Positions 24,591 to 38,060 of a stretch of 64,000 nt of DNA are shown here, piece after piece (within the stretch, counting starts at the first letter, position 1; every line of letters begins with the position of its first letter). Made by a program: the position numbers and the translations under genes. Below the pieces are notes generated by a model that saw nothing but the letters and a program-made list of their open reading frames with translations, did no database searches and was not told the DNA's origin. Origin of the DNA: Datnioides undecimradiatus (Eukaryota > Chordata > Actinopteri > Lobotiformes > Datnioididae); assembly GCA_008933995.1 (NCBI GenBank), contig WARS01000036.1, forward strand, positions 5,804,419 to 5,868,418, written 5' to 3'.

Positions 24591-27500
24591 CCCCAGAGAG
24601 CTATCTACAGTAGCTTTCTATCTTTCTCCTCCTCTTTCTCCATGTTACATAAGCTGATCTCTCCATCCTCACTGCTGAGTATTTGGAGACCGGCTGAGGC
24701 CCTTCACACGTCTGTTCTTCATTACCCAAAGAAGACCCCCAGCTAGAGGCCACGGCTTCTTCCAGCAGTGAGGAGCACTGCTGCACTTTGCCTAACACCT
24801 CTATTCCAGTCGCCCTCTTTCTGCTGTACTGTTGCTTTTTTATGACAATCAATCTTCATGATGTCACCATCGCCCACGGCAGTGAATGTTGCTATGGAGA
24901 TCAGTAGATCTGCACCGAACTGCTGCCTTAGGGGGAGAGCGCATGCACGCTTTTGTTAGTGCATGTGAATGGGTTTGTGTGTGCATCTTTCTGCACGTGT
25001 CTGTGCGCACGGTTCATCTTTAATTGCCATCTGCAATCTGCATCCTGAACACAGTCAGTAATTCGAGGGGCCCAGCGTGGGGTAAATAGCTGAGACTCAT
25101 TTACAAGTGTGTTAATGGACTTTCTCTATCTTTGTCTTCCTTGTTTCCCTCGCTCTTTTCCTCTGCTGGTCTATCTCGCTCTCTCTCCCTCTACAAAGCA
25201 GTCAAACACTGTACAGTGAATCAAAACATACTGCAGAGCAGAGTAACAGCAGCAGTATGGAAGTAGTTTCTGCATAATTTGCATAATTTTAGGAATAAAC
25301 ACAGTTTTAGACAGATAATTGCTCTCAATTTTGTTATTAAACATTGTTGGATTGACTGTGATTGGCTGCTGCTGTTTCTGTTTTAAAGAGTAGAAGTTAA
25401 TGGCTGGTGTTAGCACAGGGGGGTGGGGGTGGGGGTGCTTACAGGAGAGAAAGCTAAAAACAGCTGAGGCGACATCGGTTGTTATTCCTGCTAACTTTCA
25501 GAAGACTACTTAGGATGAAAAGTGAAAGTGTGGTAAATTTGAAATAAAAAACAGATAAACCTTTTTTTAAATGTGATTTAGCCAGTGAAAGGATGAGAGA
25601 AACCCTCATTTCCTTTAGCTATTTTCGCCTCTCCTTGCAATTTCTCCCTTCGTGTCTGCTCTTTTCTCCTCCCCGCTTCTTTCCTTCCTCCCTTAACTAC
25701 TCTCTTCAACCCTTGAAATGTGTTATTAGTATTAAACAATGGAAGAACAGGCATTTTAAGTACAAGCTTTACTTTCCTTAATAACTACCCTCCGTGGTAA
25801 TAATTACCCCCTTTGAAACAAAAGAAAAAAAAATCCTTCTTGGGTTACTAGGCAATAAGCGTGCAGCTGGGACTGTGTGTTTTATATGTTTGTGTGTGGG
25901 TGCACACTTACCGTTGCATTTCTAGTTGAGCACATGTCATCACAGAGCGCAGACCTTTTTCTCTTCATTTTCAGTTTGTTTTTGTGTTAAGTGACACCAT
26001 ACACTTGTTTGATCAGAGCAAATGACCGAAGCAACATCCAATAAGTGTGATTAAGGAGCTTTTGGTCGCCATGCCATCATTCTTTTTCTTCATACTTTGT
26101 ACTGAGGATGTCTCTGTCCCAACAGAACACACTTCCATTAGAATGTATCCCTCAGCTTCCTGTCAGGAGGGAAACATTGTCAAGATGGAATTTAAGAAAG
26201 ACTAACTTTGGTCGATTTGACTCAAGAAACCACGTTAGCTTCATCTGACTTTGCGTTGTTACACACAAGAACGAGAACTGTGGCTTATCTAGTGAAGAGT
26301 AAAATCATGTGAGGAGGGTGTCAATTAATGGCCGGTATGGAGAGGAAAACAATTACAGTCAGGGCATCACATTGACTTTTTATCTCCCAGTACAAATTCT
26401 GATACCTCAGCTCAGTGTTTCTGCTCATAATGACTAATAATCCAATGGTAAAGTGTCCCTTCTTTACCAGAACTTAAACCAACTGGTGTCACTTTTCTGT
26501 ACGTGAGGCAAGGGATTACTGACCAACTGAACGTTTATTAGACATTTTGGACAGACATTTAGAAAGTTAGTCAGCCCATAATGTGGATCGGTAACGTCTC
26601 AGTACTCAAATTCAGCCAATTCAATTAACATGTGCAGCTGTGTAAACGTCACAATCTCGGCCATTCCCGTGGGTTAATAACGCTGGCCCCATGTCCCAGT
26701 AACACATCCATGCTGTCATGAATAACCACTTAACTGGCTCCTGTTGAGCAGATATTGATATCAGCGACTCAATATGTAGGCCGTGTGAGATTAAGAGTAT
26801 GGATTAGTTTTGATAAAAGCCAGCTTCCTCCCTGCCTCCCTATGTGCTCTTATCTTAGTTTAGGTGTTTCGGGCTACAGCCTGTGACAGTGGGGGCAAGC
26901 TCTCTAACTCTCTGAGCTAAGATCCTTCTCAGTGCCTCTTTTCACTTAGATAAGAGGTAAATAACAGGGAATCTACCAAATCAGTCACACTCCTGATAAG
27001 TTCCACCTCAACAATTGTACTATATAGCAGCAGAAACTGCCTTGTTTCTTTGGTCATATTGTCAATGCCCAGGCAGTCAGCTGGCAGTCAGCTGCTCAAT
27101 ATAAATCTGTCATATTTACTTATTAATACCATCAAGGATGAGAAGGAATTACTTCATTTTCAAAAGACCACACCTGCTGACTATGTATTTGGTGGCACAG
27201 ATGGCAAAGCAACAATTACGTTAAAATGAGTCTGAAACAATTTGCCGTTTGTAGTATTTGGTTTCACGTGTGTGTCAGACATTTTGATGGTGCCACCATT
27301 GACTCTTTCTTATATCTGCAGCTTTTTTCTGAATCCTTACTCACATCTTACACAGTACGCTTCAGGAGTGCAGTGTTAACACCCCCTTTCATAGCATCAA
27401 TTAACTCATTGAAACATTAATCAGAAGTAAAAACCCTGTCCATACAAGAGCATAATAACAACTAACTAAAACAATTTTGGAGGAAAAAATATATTTGATG

Positions 27501-27924
27501 TCTACTTTGATTTTTTAAAATTTGGCCCATCTCCTGTCTGCTAACATAGAGGGGGGGGTTTATGCCATACGGCCCAAACAGCTGCAAGGGAGCGTCACTT
27601 TTGTAGAGCTATCATCCCACCCATCTTTATATACAGTTTAGGTTAACCACTGTTTACGCAAATCACCTGGAAAATCAGAAAACCAAAAATAGTGTGTGTC
27701 AATATTACTGAGTATTTCTACTTTATTTCCTTTATATTCTAATTGATGTTGTTGTTTATGGTCCCATTTAATTATTAAATAAAGTCATCATTTAAGCATG
27801 GCTATTTCCATATGTGGTGTGACCAGGCAGACATTATCAACAGAAACTGTTCAGCATATTTAATGAAGATGTACTTTATGTACTTCATGTGTTTTATAGT
27901 TTTTGAGTTGTATCCTCATGGTTG

Positions 27925-27982
27925 GGAGCACTTTCTGTAAAGGATTAAAGCGTTAGCTAAATAAATGTAATGTAATATAACA
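27925..27982 (+). repeat. SINE 3'-tail fragment
   Basis: The segment attaaagcgttagctaaataa followed by atgtaatgtaata resembles the 3' end of fish SINEs (aaagcgtctgctaaatgaatgtaatgtaatg). Only the tail is recognisable; the head is absent or too diverged. Confidence 0.45.
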
Positions 27983-28563
27983 AGACCTAGCAAGCATCAA
28001 ACTTCTCTCCTCTGACTTTCTACTACATTATCTCAACTTTACTTTACCCTCTACAGTGGCTTTTCTAATCGCATGCACTCCCTTATTAGAGATAACATGA
28101 CCTTTTGTGTGTTGGCAGTTTCCTGCGTGACCTTTAAGAGTGAGGCAGACTGAGAACAGCTGTGGATCGAGTGGAGCATAATGTGGGGCTCCATCACAGA
28201 GTTCAGCCAGAGAGAGCCATTACAACTCTTTGTCCTCAACTGGAAAATGAGAAAATTAGTCACCTTTACGTATGTGCAAGTGTAGCCAAGCTTACAAGGA
28301 CTCCTCTGACCTCATCTCTTGTTCTCTTCAGTAGAACAGGCCCTCCATATCACGCCTTGTTTCACAAGTAATCTGTCACTTTCACTCTTTCGTGGTGTTC
28401 CTCCTCATCACATTCTCCGCCGCCCATTGGTTTTGGACCCCTGCTACTATTTTCTCTCTCCAGCTCCATCACCCTTTCAGTGTATCTCTCCCTCTTTTGT
28501 GATTCCCATTACCAGGGTATACCTGTTAAGTTTGAGGAAAAGTGGATTAATGAGCAGTCATCG

Positions 28564-28600
28564 TATATATATTTATATATATATATATAGATAGATAGAT
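28564..28600. repeat. (TA)n/(GATA)n simple repeat
   Basis: An AT dinucleotide stretch passes into gatagatagat. Confidence 0.9.
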
Positions 28601-28831
28601 GGAACTTCACCTTATTTGTAGCACAGCAGTGAAACTAACTTGGACTTGTTTGCCTCCATGTTTGTTTTAGTTTAGTTTCCTTTTGAGTATTAAAAAAATG
28701 TGTTGTATCCCATCTGTACACATGATTCACTGGTGAGTGAATTTAAGACTAAGCATGCTGTATCTCTAACATGCTAATCCAGGCTTAATGCTTGCAGTTA
28801 GTGTTTGGTGGCTGGTTAGAGACAAAAGAAA

Positions 28832-28838
<7 letters not shown>

Positions 28839-28890
<52 letters not shown>
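28839..28890. repeat. (TG)26 microsatellite
   Basis: The longest uninterrupted dinucleotide repeat in the window, flanked by atatatat on the left and tataac on the right. It should be highly polymorphic. Confidence 0.95.
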
Positions 28891-28894
<4 letters not shown>

Positions 28895-29327
28895 ACAATA
28901 TTTATAGGATAAAAGATGGTCATAGTATCAGTGCTGGGTAATCTAATTCTGTGTTTCCCTCTATTGGCCTCCATCTTCTTCTATGTGCGGTTGTTCAAGC
29001 ATGCACTCGTGTTATTTCAAACAGAACAACAGTATTCCCTTTTGGTTTTAACTCTATTTGTGAAACAAATAACTTTCCCATTACCCAGATTCCCCATGCT
29101 CCGCAGGTTGCTTGGCTTCTCACCTATGTGAATTAACAGCTTGCACACGCATTGGTGAACACACAGGGAAACAAACACACACATTCACTACCATGCCTGA
29201 TTAGAGAATGATTGTTAGTGTTTGATGGATTATCCATTTAGCAATTTTCTGACTTCACATCTTTGTCCACAGCCACATCCGTCAGGTCCTCTTGTTGAAT
29301 AGTGCGACACTTCAATGCCAGACTGTT

Positions 29328-29367
29328 ATTCCACAATAATAATTATTCCACAATAATAATTATTCCA
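29328..29367. repeat. Tandem duplication, 17-bp unit
   Basis: The unit attccacaataataatt occurs twice head-to-tail without mismatch (29328-29344 and 29345-29361), followed by attcca as a partial third copy. Confidence 0.9.
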
Positions 29368-29499
29368 ATGTGTTCTTGGCCCCCCTCTGGAGTCGCCTCT
29401 CCTTTGGTGTGCATGTAATACCTCAGACACTACAGTGAGACTAGGCAAAAGGTTGGGAACCTGAGCTACTCACCAGACGAGTCAAGGTTTTGTTGTTCA

Positions 29500-29705
29500 T
29501 TTTAACCTTTATTTATTCAGGGAAGTTTCTCTGTGAGCCCAGCTCTCTCTTGCAGGAATGCCAGGTTGGGTTAAAGGCCTTGCTCAGTGGTGGTAATAAG
29601 GGCAAGTGCTGCTGTTTCACTTCCCCCACCCAGATTTATCCCTGCCAGTCCAGTAAACCAGCAACTTTCCGGTCGCAAGCGCTGCCTCACCTCTGTCTCT
29701 TTGTG
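29500..29705 (-). repeat. tRNA-derived SINE-like element, minus strand
   Basis: Read on the minus strand it runs from a diverged tRNA-like head (gtgaggcagcgcttgcgacc, then gttgctggtttactgg), through gtgaaacagcagcacttgcc and gagcaaggcctttaaccc, to a tail ending aataaataaaggttaaa. This order is that of a widespread fish SINE. Neither the family name nor target-site duplications were established. Confidence 0.6.
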
Positions 29706-32188
29706 AGTCATATGTCAAGTCGTACACATTTTAATTGTTGCTATCATTATTTGATCGTAAGTGATTGCTCAGTTTGCACTCACTGCATACGAGGATTCCC
29801 ACTGTGCCACTGTGGATTTTACACATGCTGAGCACAATTTGCTTTTAGTCTGGTCTAACTGTTACCACAGAACAAGTCCAGCTAGCAGAAGTGTAGCTGG
29901 CCTGGTTTTTGTGATATTTTCACAAAACATTATTCCCATCCTCAACTACTTCAACTACTGTTATTAAATTGTTATCATGTTTTGATAGACATAGTAAGTA
30001 AGTAAGAGCTAAATGATGTAAAGCCAAGTGAACTTAACACCCTTAGATAGAACTGATTAAAAGGTGACTAGCCACTGTATGTTTGTTGGGGGGGGGGCTT
30101 TCCTGGTGTGAAATTCCCCATTAATGCACAGTTGTCCACCAGCACTTAAACACAACATGCATTTGTGGATCAGAATCAGAGGCTGTGAGGAGAGTTACAG
30201 ACCACACTGAGCAATCTGTAATTGAAGGCAAACTATCTTCACAAGTATTTTCAGACATTTAAAACCACAGGAATCTTTTCAAAGGCAAATCTCATTGAAA
30301 TACTAAACCCGGGAGTGTACTAAGATTTATTCAAACTGACTTGTATTTTTGGTGTCATACACATTTGCAAACCTTGCTTGTAATCCCCTAGCCTTCTCTG
30401 TATCTGGGCTTCTTTTACCTCTCCTGCTGATCATGCTTATTTGGCAGTCTTACCTCCGAAGTCACATGTGCCCATTCTCTATTTGTCTCTATCCAGTGAT
30501 CTAGTCTCAGAACAATTTTTGTCAGTTGGAGGCAGTCAGCTGTGCGCTTTGCATGATTTTCTTTTAAACTACATATATATGCATGATGTCTATACAGACA
30601 TGCCCACATGAACACATGGAGATCTCTACACAGACACACACAACATGCTAATGAATACACAAAGGGAAATAAAACATTTCCCAGTCGGGTGCTATATGCT
30701 ATATATAATTTTCATTTTGATTGTTCCAGTTTCTCTGGAGTGATGTGGTTGTCTTGGTGGGAATGTTAGTGCAGTGCAGTGGAGAAGTACAGAATGGTAA
30801 TGATATCCTACAGGAGAAGTTCCAGCCGTGCAGCGATAATCATTTCTACAGGATTAAGTCCTGACCCACATCAGCCCAGCATATTAGCATTCTGAGAGAG
30901 TACTGCGGCAAGATTCCACACAGACTAAATGCCTGCAGTTAATATGATGGGAAAGAGGAAGGAAAATAGGAGTAGGAGACTGTGAGTGGGAGAAGCAAAG
31001 AAAGATTGAATAATGTGGGTAAGAAAGTCACTTTTTAGTGTATGACAGGACTTGCATGTTTGTTGTATGTGTGTTTTGAGGCGTGCTTTTTAAGACGAGC
31101 CCTCCTGCCAGTCTGTGTTTGGAGCTGCACGCTGTGGAGTCATTTGCATCTTAACTCCTGCGTTGAACAATAGAAGCACCTGTGAAATTCCCTGCGCCAT
31201 AGTGACATTGGATGGCTGATAGGAAACTTCAGAAGAACTCTATTTAAATTTCCTTGATATGTTTTTTTTTATGCTGACAGCCACTGGCATTTAAGAGCGA
31301 ATGGCCTTGCCACCAGTCTTGAGGACCAAAGAGTCAGAGCGGGATCAATCAAAGAATCACTAAAATACAGACACATCACACAACAGGAGTGCCTCAAGCC
31401 ATTTTTATCTAACCAAGATCCAGCATCATGGCGCTTTTCACCTGTTTCTACTTCCAGTGTTGTTTCACCCTTTGATCTCTGACATAGTCGCATTTATCTA
31501 AGACTACAACGCCTCCAGTTGTCATTTGTGCAACAGAAGATTTGATATCGCAACACCTTGTAGTAATTACAAAGTTTAGCAAACAGCTTTTCAGTGGGCC
31601 TCTGCGTTAAATCTTCCACTCAGATTTACATTTGTGGTGGGTGTGAGCTAGCAGAAGATGGTTTGTTAGAAATAATGAAAACACTGAACCACTGGCCCAC
31701 ACAAAGCTATTAAGGGAAAATTGTATTCTTTTCAGCCAGGGTTTAATAGCTCTGGCCATCATTCCTGTTGGATATGAGAACATATAGCTAATTAGCTGCT
31801 TTGCTCACATTTGAGAGCTGGACTTGTCTGGATCAGGGTCTGTCAACTAAACAATAGCCCTGGAAAACTGTAACTCTAAAAACTATTGAACAATCAGAGG
31901 AGTAAACGCCACAGCTAGTTTAGTCATAGCTTAGCTACAACAACTCACAAGACAAAAACGGTCGGGCATCACTGGTCTGTGGTCTGTGTGTGAACAGTCT
32001 GAATGGGAATGCTCCTAAACCTTCTCCCAATCTGAGTTGATCCAGTTGGGTGGATCCTGCCCTGCTACCCCCGAACGGGGGATGGAAATAGATTTTATTT
32101 ACTGGTATTTTAACTCACTCAGCTCTTATTTAAATCTCATGGGCCCATTGTTTTGTATCTTTCCTCTCTCTTCTCATTGTCTCCTTCT

Positions 32189-32620
32189 TCCAGTGTGTCA
32201 TGGTTTTTGAGTTTTGTTTGGTTAGTTCCTGTTTTATTTTGTGAGTATCTACTTTCACCCTGTTTCGGTTCACTCGACTTCCTGCCTATTTTCATTGTCA
32301 CCAGTATTTCATTTGGTCATTTGTTTCACCTGTGTCCCCTTAGCCTTTTCTCCCTAGAGTATATATTGTGTGTGCCCTTTGCTCTGTGCCAATTCATCTA
32401 TGTACATAGTGTCTAGTGTCCAGCCTGTTTTCCAGTGTTTCCTTGTGTATCTTTGGATTTATTGGACTTGATGGTTTTATTTCCTGTGACACTGCCTTGT
32501 TTTAGACCTTGATTTTTGCCCATCCCTTGTTGGATAATGTTGCCTGTTGGGACCCTGCCCTTTACAGCCACCCACTAGCCTTTGAATTTGTATTATTAAA
32601 TTATTTGAACTGTTTCCTGT
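32189..32620 (+). mobile_element. Possible solo LTR or retroelement fragment
   Basis: From TGTCATGGTTTTTGAGTT on, the T-rich text (gttagttcctgttttatttt, catttgtttcacctgtgtcc, agagtatatattgtgtgtgc, ctttggatttattggactt) resembles fish LTR retroelement ends, with a TATA-like stretch at about 32361-32369 and a TG start. No closing CA end, target-site duplication or paired copy was found, and the boundaries are guesses. Confidence 0.35.
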
Positions 32621-33006
32621 AATTGGTTTCTGCAATTGGTCAAAACCCTTGTTTTCCTGGTTTCTGGTGACCTACTTCTGTTGAATCTGTTGGATTCGTC
32701 TGCATGCGGGTAAACAAAAGAGAGTTTAAATGGAAATGTAAAAAAATATGGTTATTAGAACAATTTGTATGATTTTGTGTTTTAGCATTGTGTTCAGGCA
32801 CGCCAATTAAAAGGTTTATGGAAGTGGGGAACATAGTGTGCTACTGGACTGGTAGGAACCAAGTCGAACCAAGTGCACAAATGAATTGGCTCTGAGTTTG
32901 GATGTCACACCAAAAATTTTTCATCTAATTTCAATAGTTTAGATTGGAAATCATTATTCCTATGTTGTGCGTGAAGGATTCATTTGTCAACAAACATATC
33001 CTGAAC

Positions 33007-33032
33007 TATTATTATTATTATTATTATTATTA
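33007..33032. repeat. (ATT)n microsatellite
   Basis: An uninterrupted trinucleotide run tattattatt... of about 26 nt. Confidence 0.9.
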
Positions 33033-33095
33033 GCAGTAATAGTGATTATAAAGTTCATTTATAAAGCACTTGAAAATACGGAAAGCACAGACATG

Positions 33096-33098
<3 letters not shown>

Positions 33099-33132
<34 letters not shown>
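33099..33132. repeat. (CA)17 microsatellite
   Basis: An uninterrupted CA run. Confidence 0.95.
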
Positions 33133-33137
<5 letters not shown>

Positions 33138-33270
33138 ACCCTTCTACATATATGATTATAATCAGGCCTGCAGTGCTGATCGGCCAGAGAAATTCCTGAT
33201 ATATACCTGTAGTGAAGGGACTGAGAGCCTCGGCTGTTACAGGATTGAAGTATCTTCTTATCTTTGACTA

Positions 33271-33304
33271 CAATAAACTGATGATGTCAATAAACTGATG
33301 ATGT
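33271..33304. repeat. Tandem duplication, 17-bp unit
   Basis: The unit caataaactgatgatgt occurs twice without mismatch (33271-33287 and 33288-33304). Confidence 0.9.
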
Positions 33305-36300
33305 CAACAGTTTCTCTGTTTCTTTGGTTTAAGGTCCTATGATATTAAAATGACAGTGCTGTGGTCTGCAGGTCAAGGTGTATCATAAAGACCATTATAA
33401 ATCTCAGTATACATCTATTGTGCTGACGGATCTGACAGGATGTAAACACCTCTGTGACTTCCTGCAGCCTGTTTTCTGTGAAAGGTGCTGAAAACTGTCC
33501 GACTTGACTGCAGCTATTGTGACATAAAGTCTTGATGGTGATGGTAACAGCCAAAGATTAACCTTTTGACCATTAACCTTTCATACAGAATGAATGTGGC
33601 ATGGTTTGATAATGAATTCAGTAGACCCTTGTCATATGCAGCCTGCTCATGAGTTGCCAGTTTCCGACTGCTAATCTAACCTTTCCTTTGTGGCTCTGTC
33701 TTCATTTTTCAGCTATCTTCCCTTTGATTTGTGTTTATGTGCCCGTGAATACTGTAGGCACTGTAGGCCATCCATCGAGCTGACGTAGATCTGCATTGCA
33801 GTGGTCACGTGTCAAACGTTCAGTGTGACTTTTCTGGAGTCAGTTTTCCTGGAAACAGAAATAACAAAACTCAAAGAGCTGTCTCAAAACTGTCTCTGCT
33901 TTCCCTTTAATTAATACCAAGTTATATAGTTCTTTTTAATAAACTCCCAGGAAATGTATTAGGAAATTACAGATGCATAACAAAGTGTTACCCACAAGCT
34001 CTCTGAAATCTGTTAGGTGAAGAAACAGTTTAATAATTCTCATTTGGTCTGGGTGATCTGCAGATTCTGAGTGAGGTCCTGGGTTCAATTTTATTATGTT
34101 ATGTCTGTTAAGGACCGACTCAAGATGTAGCACACAAATTACTCTCTCTCTCTAGGTATTTTTACGTAAAGGAGCTTGATTTCACTGTTTGTCTACAGTA
34201 TTTAAGAAATCTATCTTATTTTTTAAACGTATCTGATTTTCTTGAGCAGCTAGAGCAGCAATTTAGTAGCAGCCATTCTGTTTCTACTTGATCCCAAAAC
34301 AAAACCTCTGCCCCCCCAACTTGTCACACATTATTTGAGTTTTGATTTGGGGTCAACAGGTTTCATCGTTTTCAGTCTGTTTGAGTGCCCACTGACTATG
34401 AGGGAAGACAGGCAGCGCGAGTGTGTTTGGAGAAGTTTGGGTGACCTGCTGCCAGAAAGTGTAGGTTTTCAGGCTATTGAGTGATGGTTTGTCCACAGCT
34501 ATGATATAATCTTCCAGACAGTGGAAGTTAAATATATTTCTATATGAAAGATCTCATTTATCTCATTTATACTGTCATTGTTTTTGCTGTGGTGTATTTC
34601 TAATTATTTAATATTTTGAGAACTGGGCCACAAACATGGCCGATTTTGTTTCCACTTCACATAAAATCTTTTCTTTTTTCTTTGTCCAGCTGCAGTTTTT
34701 TCTGTCGACCTGTTTCAGTATAGCCAGTGATTGATCATTTAGTCTGTATGTATGTAATATTTATCAGCATACAGGGCATTTTAATTTGAATGAAATATGA
34801 GTTGCCTAGTTGCCTTTCTCCTCCCAAACCTCTCAGGTCATACTTACTGTAGAGTCATTGCTCAAATTCTACAATTAACAACTTTAATTATTGGTCTGCT
34901 CAGTATGTTTGCAGTGAGCTTTGGTGGAACCATGTATACATGGACCGCCTGGTGGAAATCTAAGTTTACATTTTCTTTTTTGTATTATTGGCTATTTGCT
35001 CTCTAGGCTGGACATTGGTGGAGATCTTCACTTGTAGTAAATTACATTAAATAGCCCTGACTCCATTATCTGTCTTTCTGTAGAAAATAATTGTAAGGCA
35101 GGTTTTATTTAAAGAGGTTTTCCAGTGTTTGCCTGCTTAAAGTCCTTATACAAATACAAACACCTACTCAAACTGATCTCTGTGCTTGGAAAGATTGTTT
35201 ATTGCTGATTACACCTTGGTAGAACAGAGGTAGGTGAGAATAGAGGAGTTTTGCTTGACAGGGAACTTAAGAAACAATTTTTAGGCGAATGTTGAAGCAA
35301 GTTTCTATCGGATTTTCTTTAGAGGCTGATTCATCCGTCCCTGAAGGTCATTTAACACTGCTGAATATCAGACTTTCTATAATCCCAACCTACTGACGCA
35401 CATGCATTTAAAAGCACGTGCATGCAACGACACAAGGATGCACCCACACATTCAAATGGCACTTCATCTTCTTTTCTTACAAAGATATTATGAGAGAGTC
35501 AGCGACAGTCACATCACGTTGATCATTTTTTTGTGTGTAGAGGATCACCCTGCCGCACTTGGAGACAAATTTGTTGAGGAGATAATTGCTCAAATGTGAC
35601 CCGAGCATATATTGCATATGCACGTTTTGGCGCACACACCCATGATTGCTGGCTGCATAGATTTCTGAGTGTATCTCAGAGCCACTTGTCTCTGAAATGA
35701 ATTACCACGCTGCCTCACTGGTAATACCTGTCTCTTTATGGAATCAATTAGAGTCCACCATAAGGCGCAGCTTCTGTTGTCACACAGAGAATAATCACTC
35801 ACACTTTATCTGAGCTCAGCGGACCAGAGATGAATGTAGGCTACTGTATAGTTTAGCGGCGGAGTGGTCCTTATTCATCAAGATGTGCCTTGTGATAAGT
35901 AAACAAGTGTGTGTGTGTGCAGCATTGTGCATTTAGGTTCTCTGAAATTACACACAGAGGGCACAATGGTGGATTATCTTAAAATACATCAATATACATC
36001 AATATAAATATTTAATTGAGACAATGAAAAACAAGTAGACATTTGAAATTGAGTTGTAATTTTCAGCTTCACAAGATTCACAATACATATAGCACCTGCT
36101 TGACTTACTAAGTTGTGCATGGAGTCTACCAGTAATTATTAAAGGGAGTGAAAACACAAACAGAGCTTTAAAAGCATTCAATTCAATTAAAAGCAAGCAA
36201 TGGTGGCGGAGAGCAACTATCACAGTGAGTGAAAAATTCAAAAAAGTAAGTACTGCAAAATTCAAGAAACATTAATAAAAAACAGAAATTGACAGTTAAA

Positions 36301-37599
36301 ATACGATCAAGTACAATTTATCTGTTTTTATAAGAAAAAATGTACAAATTAGGCTTTATTTGCCACAACCATTGTATGATAAACAATATATTAATTACTC
36401 TCAAGGTGAGAAACCTTGAAGAACTGATTCAGTGTAAATTAATATCATTCATGACAGTTTTGGGCTAAAAGCAAAAGAGACCTTATAAACCAGACATGTC
36501 TGACTCAGAGCCACAGATGAAAGCTGAGTACAGGATATGACATCAAGCTACCGTTAACAACAGTAAAAGTACTGTTTTTGTATGCTTTACACATTGTACA
36601 ACCTCGTTCAGAAACAGTGTGGGGACATTCAATATACTGCTTAGCTGACTTAAAAATCTGGTTACATGTACAATCACACATGCTGCACGTGTGCATGCAC
36701 TCCTTCATGCACGCAAACTCCATATCTTGCTGACAGTTGAAAGTCAACCGTTGTTCTCTCTGCTCGTGGATAAGTCAGGCAGGCAAAGTGAACTGTTGTG
36801 TTACTATAGAAACCAGATCCCAGTTGTATTGTTCTAAAGTTATGATCCTCGGGGACAAAAGGAAACAAGTGAAACGTGGATATTGCATTTGGATGTCTTC
36901 AGAATCGGGTTCTGGCAGGGATGCATAGTTTGGATCATCAAGAGGGCGTTTATTCATGCCAGAAAACATGTGATGTCATTTCAGTGACAGGGCAGCAGAA
37001 CTTATAGCTATGGTCAAAGTGACATAAACTGAGGAAAATTGGGTGATGAGTCATCATTTTATGGATTAGCGCAGTGCAGTTTATTTAATCTCTTTTGGAG
37101 ACAAGAAGGCACTGATTGATGCTGAGCTCTCCCCCTTGGTATGATAGAGCATATATATTCTGTAGGTAGACACACACATACGCACACATGCACACATGCA
37201 CACATGCAAATACACACACAAATCAAACACCGCCTGCCTCTCACAGGAAATCATTGCAGTAATTAACGTCCTAGCACGCTCCCTTGTCGCCTCTCTGATT
37301 GGCTGAAACTCATCCTAAGAAGCAGCTCCGCACAGTTCCCACAGGTATTTTGTCAGAGTGAAATTATCCCAGCGCTTGGCAAGTATCAGGGGACATCATC
37401 AGCTTGTGTTAGTGTGTAAACATTTCTGTTTTCCCCAGTGCCCCTGTCCCAGTGTCTCCAGCCCATTTGGCACATGTCATTTGTCAGCCTTGATTTAGAT
37501 TTATCAACACATAGGCCTCCTGCGGCTTGAGCTCGATCTACACTCCCACTCAAAAGTCCTGAATTTACCGGACATGCTCGTTGTAGATGTGGAAGGGTT

Positions 37600-38060
37600 G
37601 GGTTTGATGCAGGGGAGCAAGAAGAAATTGAAACGGGGAGGGAAAGAGATGAAAGAGAAGACAGGAGGGGCGAGGTGGTGAGGCCTGTGTGTCTGTCCAG
37701 CCCTGGGTTAAAAGTAGGTGATTTGCTGTGTTGAGATTTGAGGGTCAGGTTCCAAAACCAGAGAGTGGGAGCGAGGACAGAGTGCTAGAGGTGCGATAAG
37801 AGGCAGAGGTGTGGGAGGTGAAGAGGAGTGGGCACTCCTTTGTGTTATAGAAAGGAGGATAGCTGAGAGGGGGTGTGTGTGTGTGTGTGGAGGGATGTGC
37901 TGTGAAACAGAAAAAAAAAACGACAGCAGGTGATGAGAAAAGAAATAGGATGGGGCAGGGGGGAAGTTGGGGGGGGGTTCAGAAGATAAGCCAAAGCTTT
38001 GGATGGAGGAAATAGCGAGATGAACACCCGCAAAAAGGTTAGCTGCAAAGTGGAGGGGCG
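37600..38060. repeat. Purine-rich tract with G runs and a short (GT)n
   Basis: The + strand is dominated by A and G (gaggtggtgaggcc, gggagggaaagagatgaaag and similar), includes (GT)n at about 37873-37889 and G runs at 37952-37977. No coding is seen. Confidence 0.7.
37952..37977 (+). other. Potential G-quadruplex
   Basis: G runs of 4, 6 and 9 are separated by CA and AAGTT. The 9-G run can supply two G4 runs with a one-base loop, giving four stackable runs. The potential is visible in sequence; formation is untested. Confidence 0.5.

Noticed and set aside
34050..34110. Possible tRNA-like B box (gggttcaattt) as a tRNA gene or SINE head
   Set aside because: No matching A box, no cloverleaf and no SINE body follow; the single motif is too short.
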